DNA of 33,562 nucleotides, taken from a virus. The DNA is taken from positions 1 through 33,562 of the IMG/VR virus record IMGVR_UViG_3300032242_000388. The stretch is one strand, 5' to 3'. Shown here one piece after another: positions 5,947-12,839 of this stretch. The first letter of the stretch is position 1. The number at the start of each line of letters is the position of its first letter. Both the position numbers and the translations under genes were made by a program. Under the pieces are notes generated by a model. The model ran no database searches. It saw only the letters and a program-made list of their open reading frames with translations, and was not told the origin of the DNA.

Positions 5947-7863
5947 ATGGTTTATATCGATTTTGAGACCCGCAGCCGGTGCGATCTGAAGGCCAAGGGC
6001 GTCTACAACTACGCGCAAGACGCCAACACCGGTGTGCTGTGTATGTCCTACGCTTTTGACGATGGTGAAGTGCAGACGTGGACAGAAGGCCCGCTGCCCG
6101 ACTTCACAGGGCACATGATCTACGCCCACAACGCCGCCTTTGAGCGGTTAATTTTTTGGTATGTGCTGCAACAGAATTACCCGCTTGAGTCGTTCTACTG
6201 CACCGCAGCACAAGCCCGGTCTAATTGCGCGCCTGGTAGCCTTGAAGATGTGGGTCGCTTCAGTGGGGCCAGCATGAAGAAGGACCACCGGGGCAGTCAA
6301 CTGATCCGGCTGCTGTCCGTGCCCCGCGCTGATGGCACCTTCAACAACGACCCGACCTTGATGGCCGAGATGATCGCTTACTGCGAACAAGACGTGCGGG
6401 CCATGCGTGCCGTCAGCAAGGCCATGCGGCCACTGTCCGACGATGAGTTGGCCGATTACCACGCCAACGAGCGCATCAACGACCGTGGCGTCTTGGTGGA
6501 CGTGCCCTTGTGCGAAGCCGCTGTGCGTTACGCTGGCGCTGAGATGGACGAGATACAAAAGATCGTCGCCGAAGTGACAGACGGCGTGATCACCAGCGTG
6601 CGCTCGCCCAAGATGCGTGAGTGGGTGTTGGAGCGTGTTGGCCCTGAAGCCAAAAAGCTGATGTGGACCGGCGAAAAATATTCTATTGACAAGACCGTGC
6701 GGGCTAACTTGCTTGCGATGGAGAACCATGATGAAGTCCCAGCCGATGTGGCCGAGGTTATACAGTGCGCCGATGACCTTTGGGCGTCGTCGGTTGCGAA
6801 GTTCAGCCGCCTTAAAAGTTTGGCAGACGAGGAAGACGGCCGAGTTAGAGGTGCCTTTGTTTTTGCTGGAGGCAGTGCAACAGGGCGCGCTTCGTCGTAC
6901 GGCGCTCAAGTCCATAATTTCCCGCGTAAAAGCGCTCAAGACCCCGAAGCCGTCCGCACAGCAATGGTTCGAGGCCATGAAATCGTGCCACGATTCGAAA
7001 AACGCATTACAGACGTTCTGAAGAAAATGCTGCGCCCGGCCATCGTCGCCAAGCCTGGGCACGTCCTGATTGCTTACGACTGGTCGGCCATCGAAGGGCG
7101 CGTGCACCCGTGGCTGTCCAACTGCCCGGCAGGTGAGACTAAGCTAGATGTGTTCCGGTCGGGCCTTGACCCATACAAGGTCAACGCCTCTGCAACCTTT
7201 CGCGTGGCTTACGATGACGTCACGGGCGATCAGCGTCAGGTGGGTAAGGTGCAAGAGTTGGCGCTGGGTTTCTTAGGTGGTGCTGGCGCGTTCGAGGTGT
7301 TCGGCCGCGCCTACGGCATCCACTTGTCTGCTGGCGAAGTCGCCCGCGCTGTTGAGGGCTGGCGTAGGGCAAACTCTTGGGCGCAAGACCACGGCCGACG
7401 CTTAGAAGATGCGTACCTGCGCGCCATGAGAAACAAAGGGCATGAATTTGCCGCTGGAAGAATTGTGTACTTGTTTGATGGTCAAACCCTCTGGTACAGT
7501 CTGCCTTCCGGCCGGGTGCTTTGCTACCCCAACGCCAAGTTTGATGAAGAAGGCAACGTGACGTACACCAAAGCAGCTTGGAAGCCAGCAGCCGATGCAA
7601 CCGAGTGGCCGCGCGCCCGTCTGTGGCGCGGTCTGGCTTGTGAGAACGTCACCCAGGCGGCTGCGCATGATGTGCTGCGCCATTCACTGCGCCAGCTTGA
7701 TGACATCGTGCTGCACGTCCATGATGAGATCGTTGTCGAGTGCCCCGAGTCAACCGCCGAGGCTACGGCCGTCCACATCCACAAGATCATGTGTACACCG
7801 CCTGCATGGGCTGAGGGTTTACCCTTGGCCGCTGAGGGCGTGACCACTAAGCGGTATAGCTAA
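5947..7863 (+). CDS. Family A DNA polymerase with 3'-5' exonuclease domain
   Basis: A 638-residue replicative polymerase of the Pol I family. Proofreading domain: Exo I YIDFETRS (D5, E7), Exo II Y-A-H-N-A-A-F-E around 59-66, Exo III Y-C-E-Q-D-V at 145-150 (Y145, D149). Polymerase domain: motif A Y-D-W-S-A-I-E-G-R at 377-385 (D378, E383), motif B R430...K434...L-G-F-L-G-G (O-helix), motif C V-H-D-E at 591-594. It is somewhat shorter than T7 polymerase (704 residues), and no thioredoxin-binding insert is obvious. Motif A has W-S-A where many family members have Y-S-Q, as in other phage enzymes of this clade. The start is fixed by Exo I lying at residue 5, although no ribosome binding site precedes it. 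Confidence 0.95.
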   Translation: MVYIDFETRSRCDLKAKGVYNYAQDANTGVLCMSYAFDDGEVQTWTEGPLPDFTGHMIYAHNAAFERLIFWYVLQQNYPLESFYCTAAQARSNCAPGSLEDVGRFSGASMKKDHRGSQLIRLLSVPRADGTFNNDPTLMAEMIAYCEQDVRAMRAVSKAMRPLSDDELADYHANERINDRGVLVDVPLCEAAVRYAGAEMDEIQKIVAEVTDGVITSVRSPKMREWVLERVGPEAKKLMWTGEKYSIDKTVRANLLAMENHDEVPADVAEVIQCADDLWASSVAKFSRLKSLADEEDGRVRGAFVFAGGSATGRASSYGAQVHNFPRKSAQDPEAVRTAMVRGHEIVPRFEKRITDVLKKMLRPAIVAKPGHVLIAYDWSAIEGRVHPWLSNCPAGETKLDVFRSGLDPYKVNASATFRVAYDDVTGDQRQVGKVQELALGFLGGAGAFEVFGRAYGIHLSAGEVARAVEGWRRANSWAQDHGRRLEDAYLRAMRNKGHEFAAGRIVYLFDGQTLWYSLPSGRVLCYPNAKFDEEGNVTYTKAAWKPAADATEWPRARLWRGLACENVTQAAAHDVLRHSLRQLDDIVLHVHDEIVVECPESTAEATAVHIHKIMCTPPAWAEGLPLAAEGVTTKRYS

Positions 7864-7868
7864 AAGAA

Positions 7869-7893
7869 AGCCCCTGCGGATTAGGCAGGGGCT
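7869..7893. terminator. Stable hairpin after the polymerase gene
   Basis: AGCCCCTGC (7869-7877) and GCAGGGGCT (7885-7893) form a perfect nine-base-pair stem with a seven-base loop. It is followed by AAATCCC, not a T run, so it is more likely a partial terminator or mRNA-stabilising hairpin than a strong stop. Read leftward it would be followed by CTTTCTTTT. Confidence 0.55.
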
Positions 7894-7918
7894 AAATCCC
7901 AACTAAGGAGAGAGAACC

Positions 7919-10210
7919 ATGTCCGATTTTATAGAGTTTTTGACAGAGTTAGCGCCAGAAGGCGAAACTTTTTTGATGGTGCGCCAAAAGCCACAGCTTA
8001 AAGACAACCAATACCAATACCACGCCGATGGCGCGATCAAATGCACATGGCCTGCCATGCTGCCCGACGCCAAGGTCAAGCCCTCTTGGGCGATCTACGG
8101 CAACACCGCCAGTTTTATCGTTGACCGCTTTAAAGACGGCTATCCCGGCGCGCAGGCTGCCAACTGCGAATATGTGCTGGTCATGGTGCTGGATGACGTG
8201 GGCACCAAGGCCACCATCCCACCGCTTGAGCCGACGTGGAAGATGGAGACATCGCCCGGTTCGTTCCAATGGGGGTATGTCTTCAGCGAGCAGCCGACCA
8301 AAGCCGAGTTCAGCGCCGCCATCGTCGCCATTGCTGAAGCCGGTTACACCGACAAAGGCGCGATCAACGCCGTTCGTAATTTCCGCCTGCCTGGTAGCGT
8401 GAACCTCAAGCCCGGCCGTGATGAGTTCAAGTCGGTGCTGGTCGAGTTTCACGCCCACCGTGACTTCACATTGCATGAAATATGCACAGCGCTTAACGTG
8501 ACGCCCGGCGTGGCCACCGACGCATACAAGCCCATTCGCATTAGCGACGATGGCACCGATGACGTGATGGTTTGGCTGTCAGAGAACGGTCTGCTGCTAT
8601 CCAAACCCAATCAGGAGGGCTGGGCTGGCGTGATCTGCCCCAACAGCACCTCACATAGCGACGGCAACCCCGAAGGCCGTTATCTGCCCGCAAACCGGGC
8701 TTATTGCTGCCTGCACTCGCACTGCCTTGACTTCACATCATCGGTGTTCCTGCAATGGGTGGCCGACAATGGTGGCCCCAAGCACACGCCCGGCCTGCGT
8801 GAGGAACTGTTAACGACTGCGATGGAGTCTGCATTAGCCAAACTGACGCCCACCGCTGAATTCCCCGACGTGGTGGCCGACGTGGTGGCAGAGGTTGAGC
8901 GCAAGGAACTGGGACGGCTTGAGAAAGACGGCTGGTATGAACGCTTTGCATACCTGCAAGACGATGACGCCTTTTTCGATCTGGTTGAGCGCCATGAGGT
9001 GGCCCGGTATTCGTTTAACGCGATCTATCGGCACGTCCCTTGCAACAGCATCCACGGCAAGCGCCCCAAGATTGAAGCGGGCACCTGTTTTGACGAGAAT
9101 CGCCAAGCCAAGGGCGCGCGCATCTTGAAGGGCGTCACCTATGCCGCCGGTGAGACTATTCTTTGCTCACGCGATGGCATCGTGTACGGCAACCGCTGGC
9201 GCGATGCTCGGCCGGTGCCCGTGGCCGGTAACGTGAAGCCGTGGCTAGACCATGTGGAGCGCATGATCCCAGACGCTAAAGAGCGCACGCACATTTTGAA
9301 CGTGATGGCGTTTAAGGTTCAGCATCCGAACCGCAAAATCAACCACGCCGTACTGCATGGGGGCAACCCTGGGTCGGGCAAAGACACCATGTGGGCACCG
9401 TTTTTCTACGCGATCGGTGGGCAGTCGCTGCGTAACGTGTCGCTGGTGCGTAACGAGGAAGTGACTTCACAATGGGGCTATGCCCTTGAGACCGAAGTGC
9501 TGGTCATCAATGAATTGCGCCAGTCTGAGGCCAAGGACCGCCGGGCGCTTGAGAACACCCTAAAGCCCCTAATCGCTGCGCCGCCTGAATTCTTGGCCGT
9601 CCAACGCAAGGGCTTGGCCCCATATGATATGGTGAACCGCCTGCTGGTCGTGTCGTTTTCTAACGAGCGCGTGGCGATCAATCTGCCCTCAGACGACCGC
9701 CGGTGGTTTGTGGCGTGGTCTGACGCGCCGCGCATGAGTGACGCTGAGGGTGAGGTGATCTGGGCGTGGCTTGAATCGGGCGGCAAATCAGCCGTGGCGG
9801 CCTGGCTGCACCAGCGTGACGTGTCCGCATTTGCGCCTGGTGCCACCCCAATGATGACCGAGGCTAAGGCCATCATGGTTGAGGCCGGTATGTCGGGCGC
9901 TGAATCTTTCCTGGTTGACCTTATGCGCTCGCGTATCGGTGAGTTTAGCCGGGGCGTGGTGGGCGCGCCGTGGCACGCGCTGTGCGACCGTTTGCAGGGC
10001 ACTGCACAGGGTAGCGTCAAAGTCGTGCAACCGGCGCTCCTACATGCCTTTAAAGAGGCCGGGTGGGTTGACATGGGCCGGTTGAAGTCTCGCCGGTTCG
10101 ACAATAAAAAACACATTTTCTGCGCGCCTGAGATGGCCGGGGTGAGCCGGTCCGAATTGCGCGACATGGTGGAAGACCCGCCGCCAGTGTCGGTTCGATT
10201 GGTCAAGTAA
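7919..10210 (+). CDS. Primase-helicase: AEP/RepB-like primase with SF3-type (D5/DUF5906-like) helicase
   Basis: A 763-residue fusion protein that would open and prime the phage replication fork. The N-terminal half has the look of an archaeo-eukaryotic primase: VLVMVLDDVG with D92-D93, then N-F-R-L-P-G-S-V-N-L-K (154-164), the R..G..N.K signature of RepB-type primases. A Cys/His-rich segment (C240, H246, C263, C264, H266, H268, C269) may bind zinc. The C-terminal half is a phage SF3-like helicase: Walker A GGNPGSGKDT at 481-490, Walker B VLVINE ending at E532, and further conserved polar motifs (NTLKPLI). AAGGAGAGAG lies ahead of the ATG. It is the last gene of the rightward replication operon and ends at a strong terminator. 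Confidence 0.88.
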   Translation: MSDFIEFLTELAPEGETFLMVRQKPQLKDNQYQYHADGAIKCTWPAMLPDAKVKPSWAIYGNTASFIVDRFKDGYPGAQAANCEYVLVMVLDDVGTKATIPPLEPTWKMETSPGSFQWGYVFSEQPTKAEFSAAIVAIAEAGYTDKGAINAVRNFRLPGSVNLKPGRDEFKSVLVEFHAHRDFTLHEICTALNVTPGVATDAYKPIRISDDGTDDVMVWLSENGLLLSKPNQEGWAGVICPNSTSHSDGNPEGRYLPANRAYCCLHSHCLDFTSSVFLQWVADNGGPKHTPGLREELLTTAMESALAKLTPTAEFPDVVADVVAEVERKELGRLEKDGWYERFAYLQDDDAFFDLVERHEVARYSFNAIYRHVPCNSIHGKRPKIEAGTCFDENRQAKGARILKGVTYAAGETILCSRDGIVYGNRWRDARPVPVAGNVKPWLDHVERMIPDAKERTHILNVMAFKVQHPNRKINHAVLHGGNPGSGKDTMWAPFFYAIGGQSLRNVSLVRNEEVTSQWGYALETEVLVINELRQSEAKDRRALENTLKPLIAAPPEFLAVQRKGLAPYDMVNRLLVVSFSNERVAINLPSDDRRWFVAWSDAPRMSDAEGEVIWAWLESGGKSAVAAWLHQRDVSAFAPGATPMMTEAKAIMVEAGMSGAESFLVDLMRSRIGEFSRGVVGAPWHALCDRLQGTAQGSVKVVQPALLHAFKEAGWVDMGRLKSRRFDNKKHIFCAPEMAGVSRSELRDMVEDPPPVSVRLVK

Positions 10211-10215
10211 AAAAG

Positions 10216-10238
10216 AAGCCCCGTTAAGGGGCTTTTTT
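10216..10238. terminator. Bidirectional intrinsic terminator between convergent operons
   Basis: AAGCCCC (10216-10222), loop GTTAA, GGGGCTT (10228-10234), then T to 10238. An A-rich stretch on the other side makes it equally good leftward. It would end both the rightward replication operon and the leftward small-gene operon. Confidence 0.88.
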
Positions 10239-10296
10239 ATAGGTCAAGCAAGATGGCCAGCAAGGCCGCGATTAAAAGGCTAACTAGAACGAGCAT
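10237..10296 (-). CDS. Candidate 19-residue hydrophobic micropeptide
   Basis: The frame reads M-L-V-L-V-S-L-L-I-A-A-L-L-A-I-L-L-D-L and stops in the terminator T run. Every residue but one Ser and one Asp is hydrophobic, enough for one membrane span. AAAGG lies about eight bases before the ATG. It starts inside the end of the 59-residue gene in another frame, at the very end of the leftward operon. The peptide would sit in the inner membrane. It may be chance, since it is short and I cannot check conservation. Confidence 0.35.
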   Translation of the reverse strand: MLVLVSLLIAALLAILLDL

Positions 10297-10459
10297 CCGC
10301 GCGGCCTTTCTCGATCAGCGTGCGCGCGTAAGTTTGATCCTCTGGCCGTTCGCTGGAAAGCATTGCGCGCAACTTGTACGCGATCGCCTGGGCCCGGTCT
10401 GGACTGGCGCGTTCGTACGCGGCGCCAGCGTTAATATAGTCCGATTCAGTATGATTCAT
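10280..10459 (-). CDS. Small helical protein, 59 aa
   Basis: Starts MNHTESDYINAGAAYERASP and ends R-A-D-A-R-S-S. It is a short Ala/Arg-rich helical protein with no recognised family. GGAGAGG before the ATG is a strong ribosome binding site. The gene overlaps the end of its upstream neighbour by 14 bases, as expected in this leftward operon. The final 17 bases overlap the candidate hydrophobic micropeptide. Function is unknown. Confidence 0.7.
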   Translation of the reverse strand: MNHTESDYINAGAAYERASPDRAQAIAYKLRAMLSSERPEDQTYARTLIEKGRADARSS

Positions 10460-10769
10460 ATAAATCCTCTCCAGTGTATAGGGTAGCTGGCGCGTCGTTT
10501 AAAGGCTCAAATAGCGCGTTAACGTCCACGTCGGGACCGTATGGCATATTATGGGGCGCGCGTCGTCCTGGCTGGTACGTGTTCAATTCAAAGTACAGCC
10601 CCACATATTCCCGCGTGCTCATGCCGTCGTAAAACACCGGGTAGCGTCGTTTTTCCGCGCCCTTAGATTTAACAATTTTATGCTTGCCGGTGCACTTAGC
10701 GTGCGCCGCGTAAATGTCGCGCGCGTCGTTTACCCGGTACGTGGTCCGGTTGATTTTAATGGTTTGCAT
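10446..10769 (-). CDS. Unknown phage protein, 107 aa
   Basis: Starts MQTIKINRTTYRVNDARDIYA and ends E-D-L-Y-E-S-Y. The first half is basic (KHKIVKSKGAEKRRY) and the second acidic with many aromatic residues. Tyr and Arg are frequent and there is a single Cys at 26. It could be a small DNA-mimic or nucleic-acid-binding protein, but nothing specific is visible. AAGGGTAAACC precedes the ATG, a variant of the leader used by several genes in this operon. Confidence 0.72.
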   Translation of the reverse strand: MQTIKINRTTYRVNDARDIYAAHAKCTGKHKIVKSKGAEKRRYPVFYDGMSTREYVGLYFELNTYQPGRRAPHNMPYGPDVDVNALFEPLNDAPATLYTGEDLYESY

Positions 10770-10778
10770 GGTTTACCC

Positions 10779-10916
10779 TTAAAACGTAAGAATATCAAAG
10801 TAAGCTAGTGCCAGGACCGTGAGCGCGCCAGCGACAGCTAGCACGGTTAAAAAGTCCATAGCGGCCGCGCGTCGTTTTTCAATAGCTTCACGCGATGGGG
10901 AATAAGTGTATTTCAT
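10779..10916 (-). CDS. Small single-span membrane protein, 45 aa
   Basis: Starts MKYTYSPSREAIEKRRAAAM, a basic N-terminal segment. One hydrophobic span follows, about residues 21-41 (DFLTVLAVAGALTVLALAYF), and it ends D-I-L-T-F. Basic residues before the span predict a cytoplasmic N-terminus. AAGGTAAACA precedes the ATG. Single-span peptides of this size in phages can act in lysis control, superinfection exclusion or host membrane modulation. None of these is shown here, and the gene is far from the lysis region. Confidence 0.68.
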   Translation of the reverse strand: MKYTYSPSREAIEKRRAAAMDFLTVLAVAGALTVLALAYFDILTF

Positions 10917-10982
10917 TGTTTACCTTACTGTTACCGGATCAAATTGTCCGCGCATGGCCACCGCATGGCCATACACTGAAAA
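10917..10982. other. Short spacer inside the leftward operon
   Basis: A 66-base gap that holds the ribosome binding site of the 45-residue membrane protein and a direct repeat of GCATGGCCA (10953 and 10964 region). No convincing promoter or terminator is seen. It is the longest non-coding gap in this operon. Confidence 0.4.
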
Positions 10983-11207
10983 TTAAATCGTACAGCACCC
11001 ACAACATGGCGCATCTTCGCATCGGCCGCGCGAATTACGATAAAACGTCGTCGGACCGGTTTCCCCATAAAACGTGATTGTGTCGCTGTCGGGCTGCAGA
11101 CTGGCGCGCCGGGTAGCTGTATCGTATAGGATGACGTCGCCGGGGTTTATAGGCGCGCCGGACCGGCTACAACGGCCGGGAAACTTAGCTGTCATCGTTT
11201 TGATCAT
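10983..11207 (-). CDS. Cys-rich small protein, 74 aa, with terminal CCxCC cluster
   Basis: Starts MIKTMTAKFPGRCSRSGAPI. The segment K-F-x-G-x-C-x-x-(S/T)-G-x-x-I-x-x-G-D is like a half zinc ribbon or treble-clef knuckle: C13, then turn G23-D24. The C-terminus carries C63, C68, C69, C71 and C72 (PCCGCC), giving enough thiols for a metal site. The start at 11207 overlaps the upstream stop as ATGA, with AAGGTAACAGC before it. It is one of three consecutive Cys-rich, coupled genes. Possible roles are DNA binding or metal handling; function is unknown. Confidence 0.75.
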   Translation of the reverse strand: MIKTMTAKFPGRCSRSGAPINPGDVILYDTATRRASLQPDSDTITFYGETGPTTFYRNSRGRCEDAPCCGCCTI

Positions 11208-11380
11208 GCTGTTACCTTAAAATCAAAAAATGTAAACATGTCACATGTGCTGCAATATGCGCGCCATTGACCGCGCGCCGGTGGGTTTTCTACCGGCGTC
11301 GGTTGACCGGTTAATGGCCGGTTACAGCTAAAACAAGGGACCGGTTGACCGGCCGCGATAGTAGGAAATAATTTATTCAT
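11204..11380 (-). CDS. Zinc-ribbon-like small protein, 58 aa
   Basis: Starts MNKLFPTIAAGQPVPCFSCN. Two CxxC knuckles (C16-F-S-C19 and C43-S-T-C46) about 24 residues apart have the spacing of a zinc ribbon. The loop between them is Pro-rich (LTGQPTPVENPP), and the end is aromatic (FTFFDF). The ATG overlaps the stop of the 251-residue gene (ATGA), its own stop overlaps the next ATG, and GGGGTAGCAGC precedes the start. Zinc ribbons of this size often bind nucleic acid or RNA polymerase; which applies here is not visible. Confidence 0.78.
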   Translation of the reverse strand: MNKLFPTIAAGQPVPCFSCNRPLTGQPTPVENPPARGQWRAYCSTCDMFTFFDFKVTA

Positions 11381-12132
11381 GCTGCTACCCCAATTGAAAT
11401 GACGCGGCGCGCAAACCCGGCCGCATGGTCTGCAATGACAATGTCTTTAGCAGCGTTTGACGTACCGGCGCATAACATGCAATTGACGCATGTCGTTTTG
11501 CGGCCACCTTCGGCCGATGCGGGACAAGCTATTTCACCGGCTTGTTTATCAACACCGACGGAAACCCGGAAAACCCGCATACCGTACAAGTTAGCTTGCG
11601 CGGCTTCGTCAATAGTGTCCGCGCTTGCCATAACAAGCGGCGACCATGCTGCATGATCAAACCGGGTATCTTGCCACTGGTGGCTGTAACCGGCATGTCC
11701 GGCCGTAAATTGTGTTAATGCTTGCCATGTGGCCACTGGCGCGGCGAATGGATCGCCGTACGTACCGATGCGCAAGCGCTTACCCGCGATAACGCGCGCG
11801 ATTGTCGCCGGGTCCGCTTTCACGTACCGGCCGCGCTTGTATGCGTTAAAAACCGACAACACTGATTTTGCTACTTGAACATAGCATGGCACGTCGCCAG
11901 TCTCTTTAGCTAACACCGGCCGGTGCACGCACATGCCACACACTGAAACGTCGTCGCCGGTCTGCAGCGCTTGAACCGGGTTGACGTCGGACCGGATAAT
12001 AAAAGTCTGCACCAGCGCGCCGGTTTTGTCGTTTTTTGATGCGTCGTTGATCTTATTGACAATGACGACAATCGGCGCGCCGTCAATTTCCGACGGACCT
12101 TCGTACGCGATATAACCTAAAATTTTGCTCAT
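11377..12132 (-). CDS. Cys-cluster phage protein, 251 aa, unknown role
   Basis: Starts MSKILGYIAYEGPSEIDGAP. The N-terminal pattern G-Y-x-x-Y-E-G-P-S-x-I-D-G-A-P-I-V-V-I, followed by K-T-G-x-x-x-Q-T-x-I-(I/L)-R-x-D, recalls a conserved but uncharacterised phage protein. Eight Cys/His ligand candidates fall in two clusters: C65-x2-C68-x-H70 with C83, and C203, C215-x2-C218-x2-C221 (CVNCMLC). The second has the CxxCxxC spacing of Fe-S proteins, though a zinc site is also possible. It is not a radical SAM enzyme, since no CxxxCxxC is present. AAAGGTACAGT precedes the ATG, and its stop overlaps the zinc-ribbon gene. A redox or nucleic acid-modifying role is open. Confidence 0.75.
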   Translation of the reverse strand: MSKILGYIAYEGPSEIDGAPIVVIVNKINDASKNDKTGALVQTFIIRSDVNPVQALQTGDDVSVCGMCVHRPVLAKETGDVPCYVQVAKSVLSVFNAYKRGRYVKADPATIARVIAGKRLRIGTYGDPFAAPVATWQALTQFTAGHAGYSHQWQDTRFDHAAWSPLVMASADTIDEAAQANLYGMRVFRVSVGVDKQAGEIACPASAEGGRKTTCVNCMLCAGTSNAAKDIVIADHAAGFARRVISIGVAA

Positions 12133-12158
12133 ACTGTACCTTTACTTTAGTGAATGAT

Positions 12159-12176
12159 GACCGGCTTGCGCCGGTC
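12159..12176 (-). promoter_or_regulatory. Hairpin with GCAA tetraloop in the leader of the 251-aa gene
   Basis: Read leftward, GACCGGC, loop GCAA, GCCGGTC: a perfect seven-base-pair stem closed by a GNRA tetraloop. No T run follows, so it is not a classic terminator. It lies between the 69-residue gene and the 251-residue gene, about 27 bases before the latter's ATG, and may be a processing or stability element. Confidence 0.45.
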
Positions 12177-12186
12177 CGGGTTTGAT

Positions 12187-12396
12187 TTAATAAGCTACTA
12201 AACAATGATTTTCAGTGTAGAACTTATGCGACAGCTTGCGATCCTTAATGATCGCCAGGATCATTTTTTGGTCTGACGCTGTACCGACGCGCTGCAGCGT
12301 CGCCAAAATTCGGCAAGCATGATCAATATACGGGCTGTCCTTAATTTCAAGTAATGACAGCGCTAAGCTCAATTCGCGGGTATTTGCTTTGTTCAT
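12187..12396 (-). CDS. Small helical protein, 69 aa, first gene of the leftward operon
   Basis: Starts MNKANTRELSLALSLLEIKD and ends E-N-H-C-L-V-A-Y. Its helices have regular leucines (ELSLALSLLEI; ACRILATLQRV), followed by a basic stretch (KDRKLSHKF). It resembles small phage helical-bundle proteins but has no diagnostic motif. The start at 12396 is preferred to 12465 because GGAG lies upstream. It is the gene nearest the repeat array, so binding there is conceivable, but no helix-turn-helix is obvious. Confidence 0.7.
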   Translation of the reverse strand: MNKANTRELSLALSLLEIKDSPYIDHACRILATLQRVGTASDQKMILAIIKDRKLSHKFYTENHCLVAY

Positions 12397-12506
12397 TTGG
12401 TAGCTCCGTTGTTGTGTGAGACTACAGTGTAAGCGATTTCCGTACATAAAACGATGTCCACGCAAAATAGCGTAAAGAAATATGTAACAGAGTGTAACAG
12501 CGCAAA

Positions 12507-12552
12507 TTGTGGCTGATTGTGGCCGATTGTGGACATTGTGGAGCGGTTGTGG
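12507..12552 (+). repeat. Five TTGTGG repeats at helical spacing
   Basis: TTGTGG starts at 12507, 12517, 12527, 12536 and 12547, spacings of 10, 10, 9 and 11 bases. This places all five copies on one face of the helix. Two of them (12527 and 12547) extend to TTGTGGAC. Confidence 0.75.
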
Positions 12553-12718
12553 ACTGGTGATTTGGCGCGAGATTGTCCACGCTCTAAGCCCCTAGATTCA
12601 AGGCTTTGAGCATTTTGTGGACATTGTGGATAGTGTTTTTCTTATAGTGGGTAAAGGATAAGTACTATGTATATAAACACAGTAATACTCAATATGGGGT
12701 AGACCAACTGAAAACGCA

Positions 12719-12744
12719 TTGTCCACATGTCCACATTGTCCACA
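12719..12744 (-). repeat. Three tandem (T/A)TGTCCACA boxes
   Basis: TTGTCCACA at 12719-12727, ATGTCCACA at 12727-12735 and TTGTCCACA at 12736-12744, packed head to tail in opposite orientation to the 12507-12552 group. The first two share one base. Confidence 0.75.
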
Positions 12745-12795
12745 CTTTAGATCGGCGCATTTTGCTGGCGCGCGTACATGTGGGCATTGTGGACC

Positions 12796-12839
12796 ATGCA
12801 TTAATGCATCGTGTTGGTCCGCATGTGGACTGTCCACAT
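12796..12839. repeat. Two perfect palindromes in the repeat array
   Basis: ATGCATTAATGCAT (12796-12809) is a 14-base perfect palindrome. ATGTGGACTGTCCACAT (12823-12839) is two boxes facing each other around a single T. A third, GTGGACAGTCCAC, lies at 12873-12885. Inverted pairs one base apart suit binding by a dimer. Confidence 0.7.

Noticed and set aside
6148-7107. 319-codon leftward reading frame
   Set aside because: Antisense to the DNA polymerase gene; no domain features.
7869-7893. Strong rho-independent terminator after the polymerase
   Set aside because: The stem is good but no T run follows rightward, so it was kept only as a hairpin with possible partial effect.
12397-12470. Promoter for the leftward operon starting at 12396
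   Set aside because: TACACT (12431-12426) has no acceptable -35 at 16-18 bases; no confident promoter could be named.
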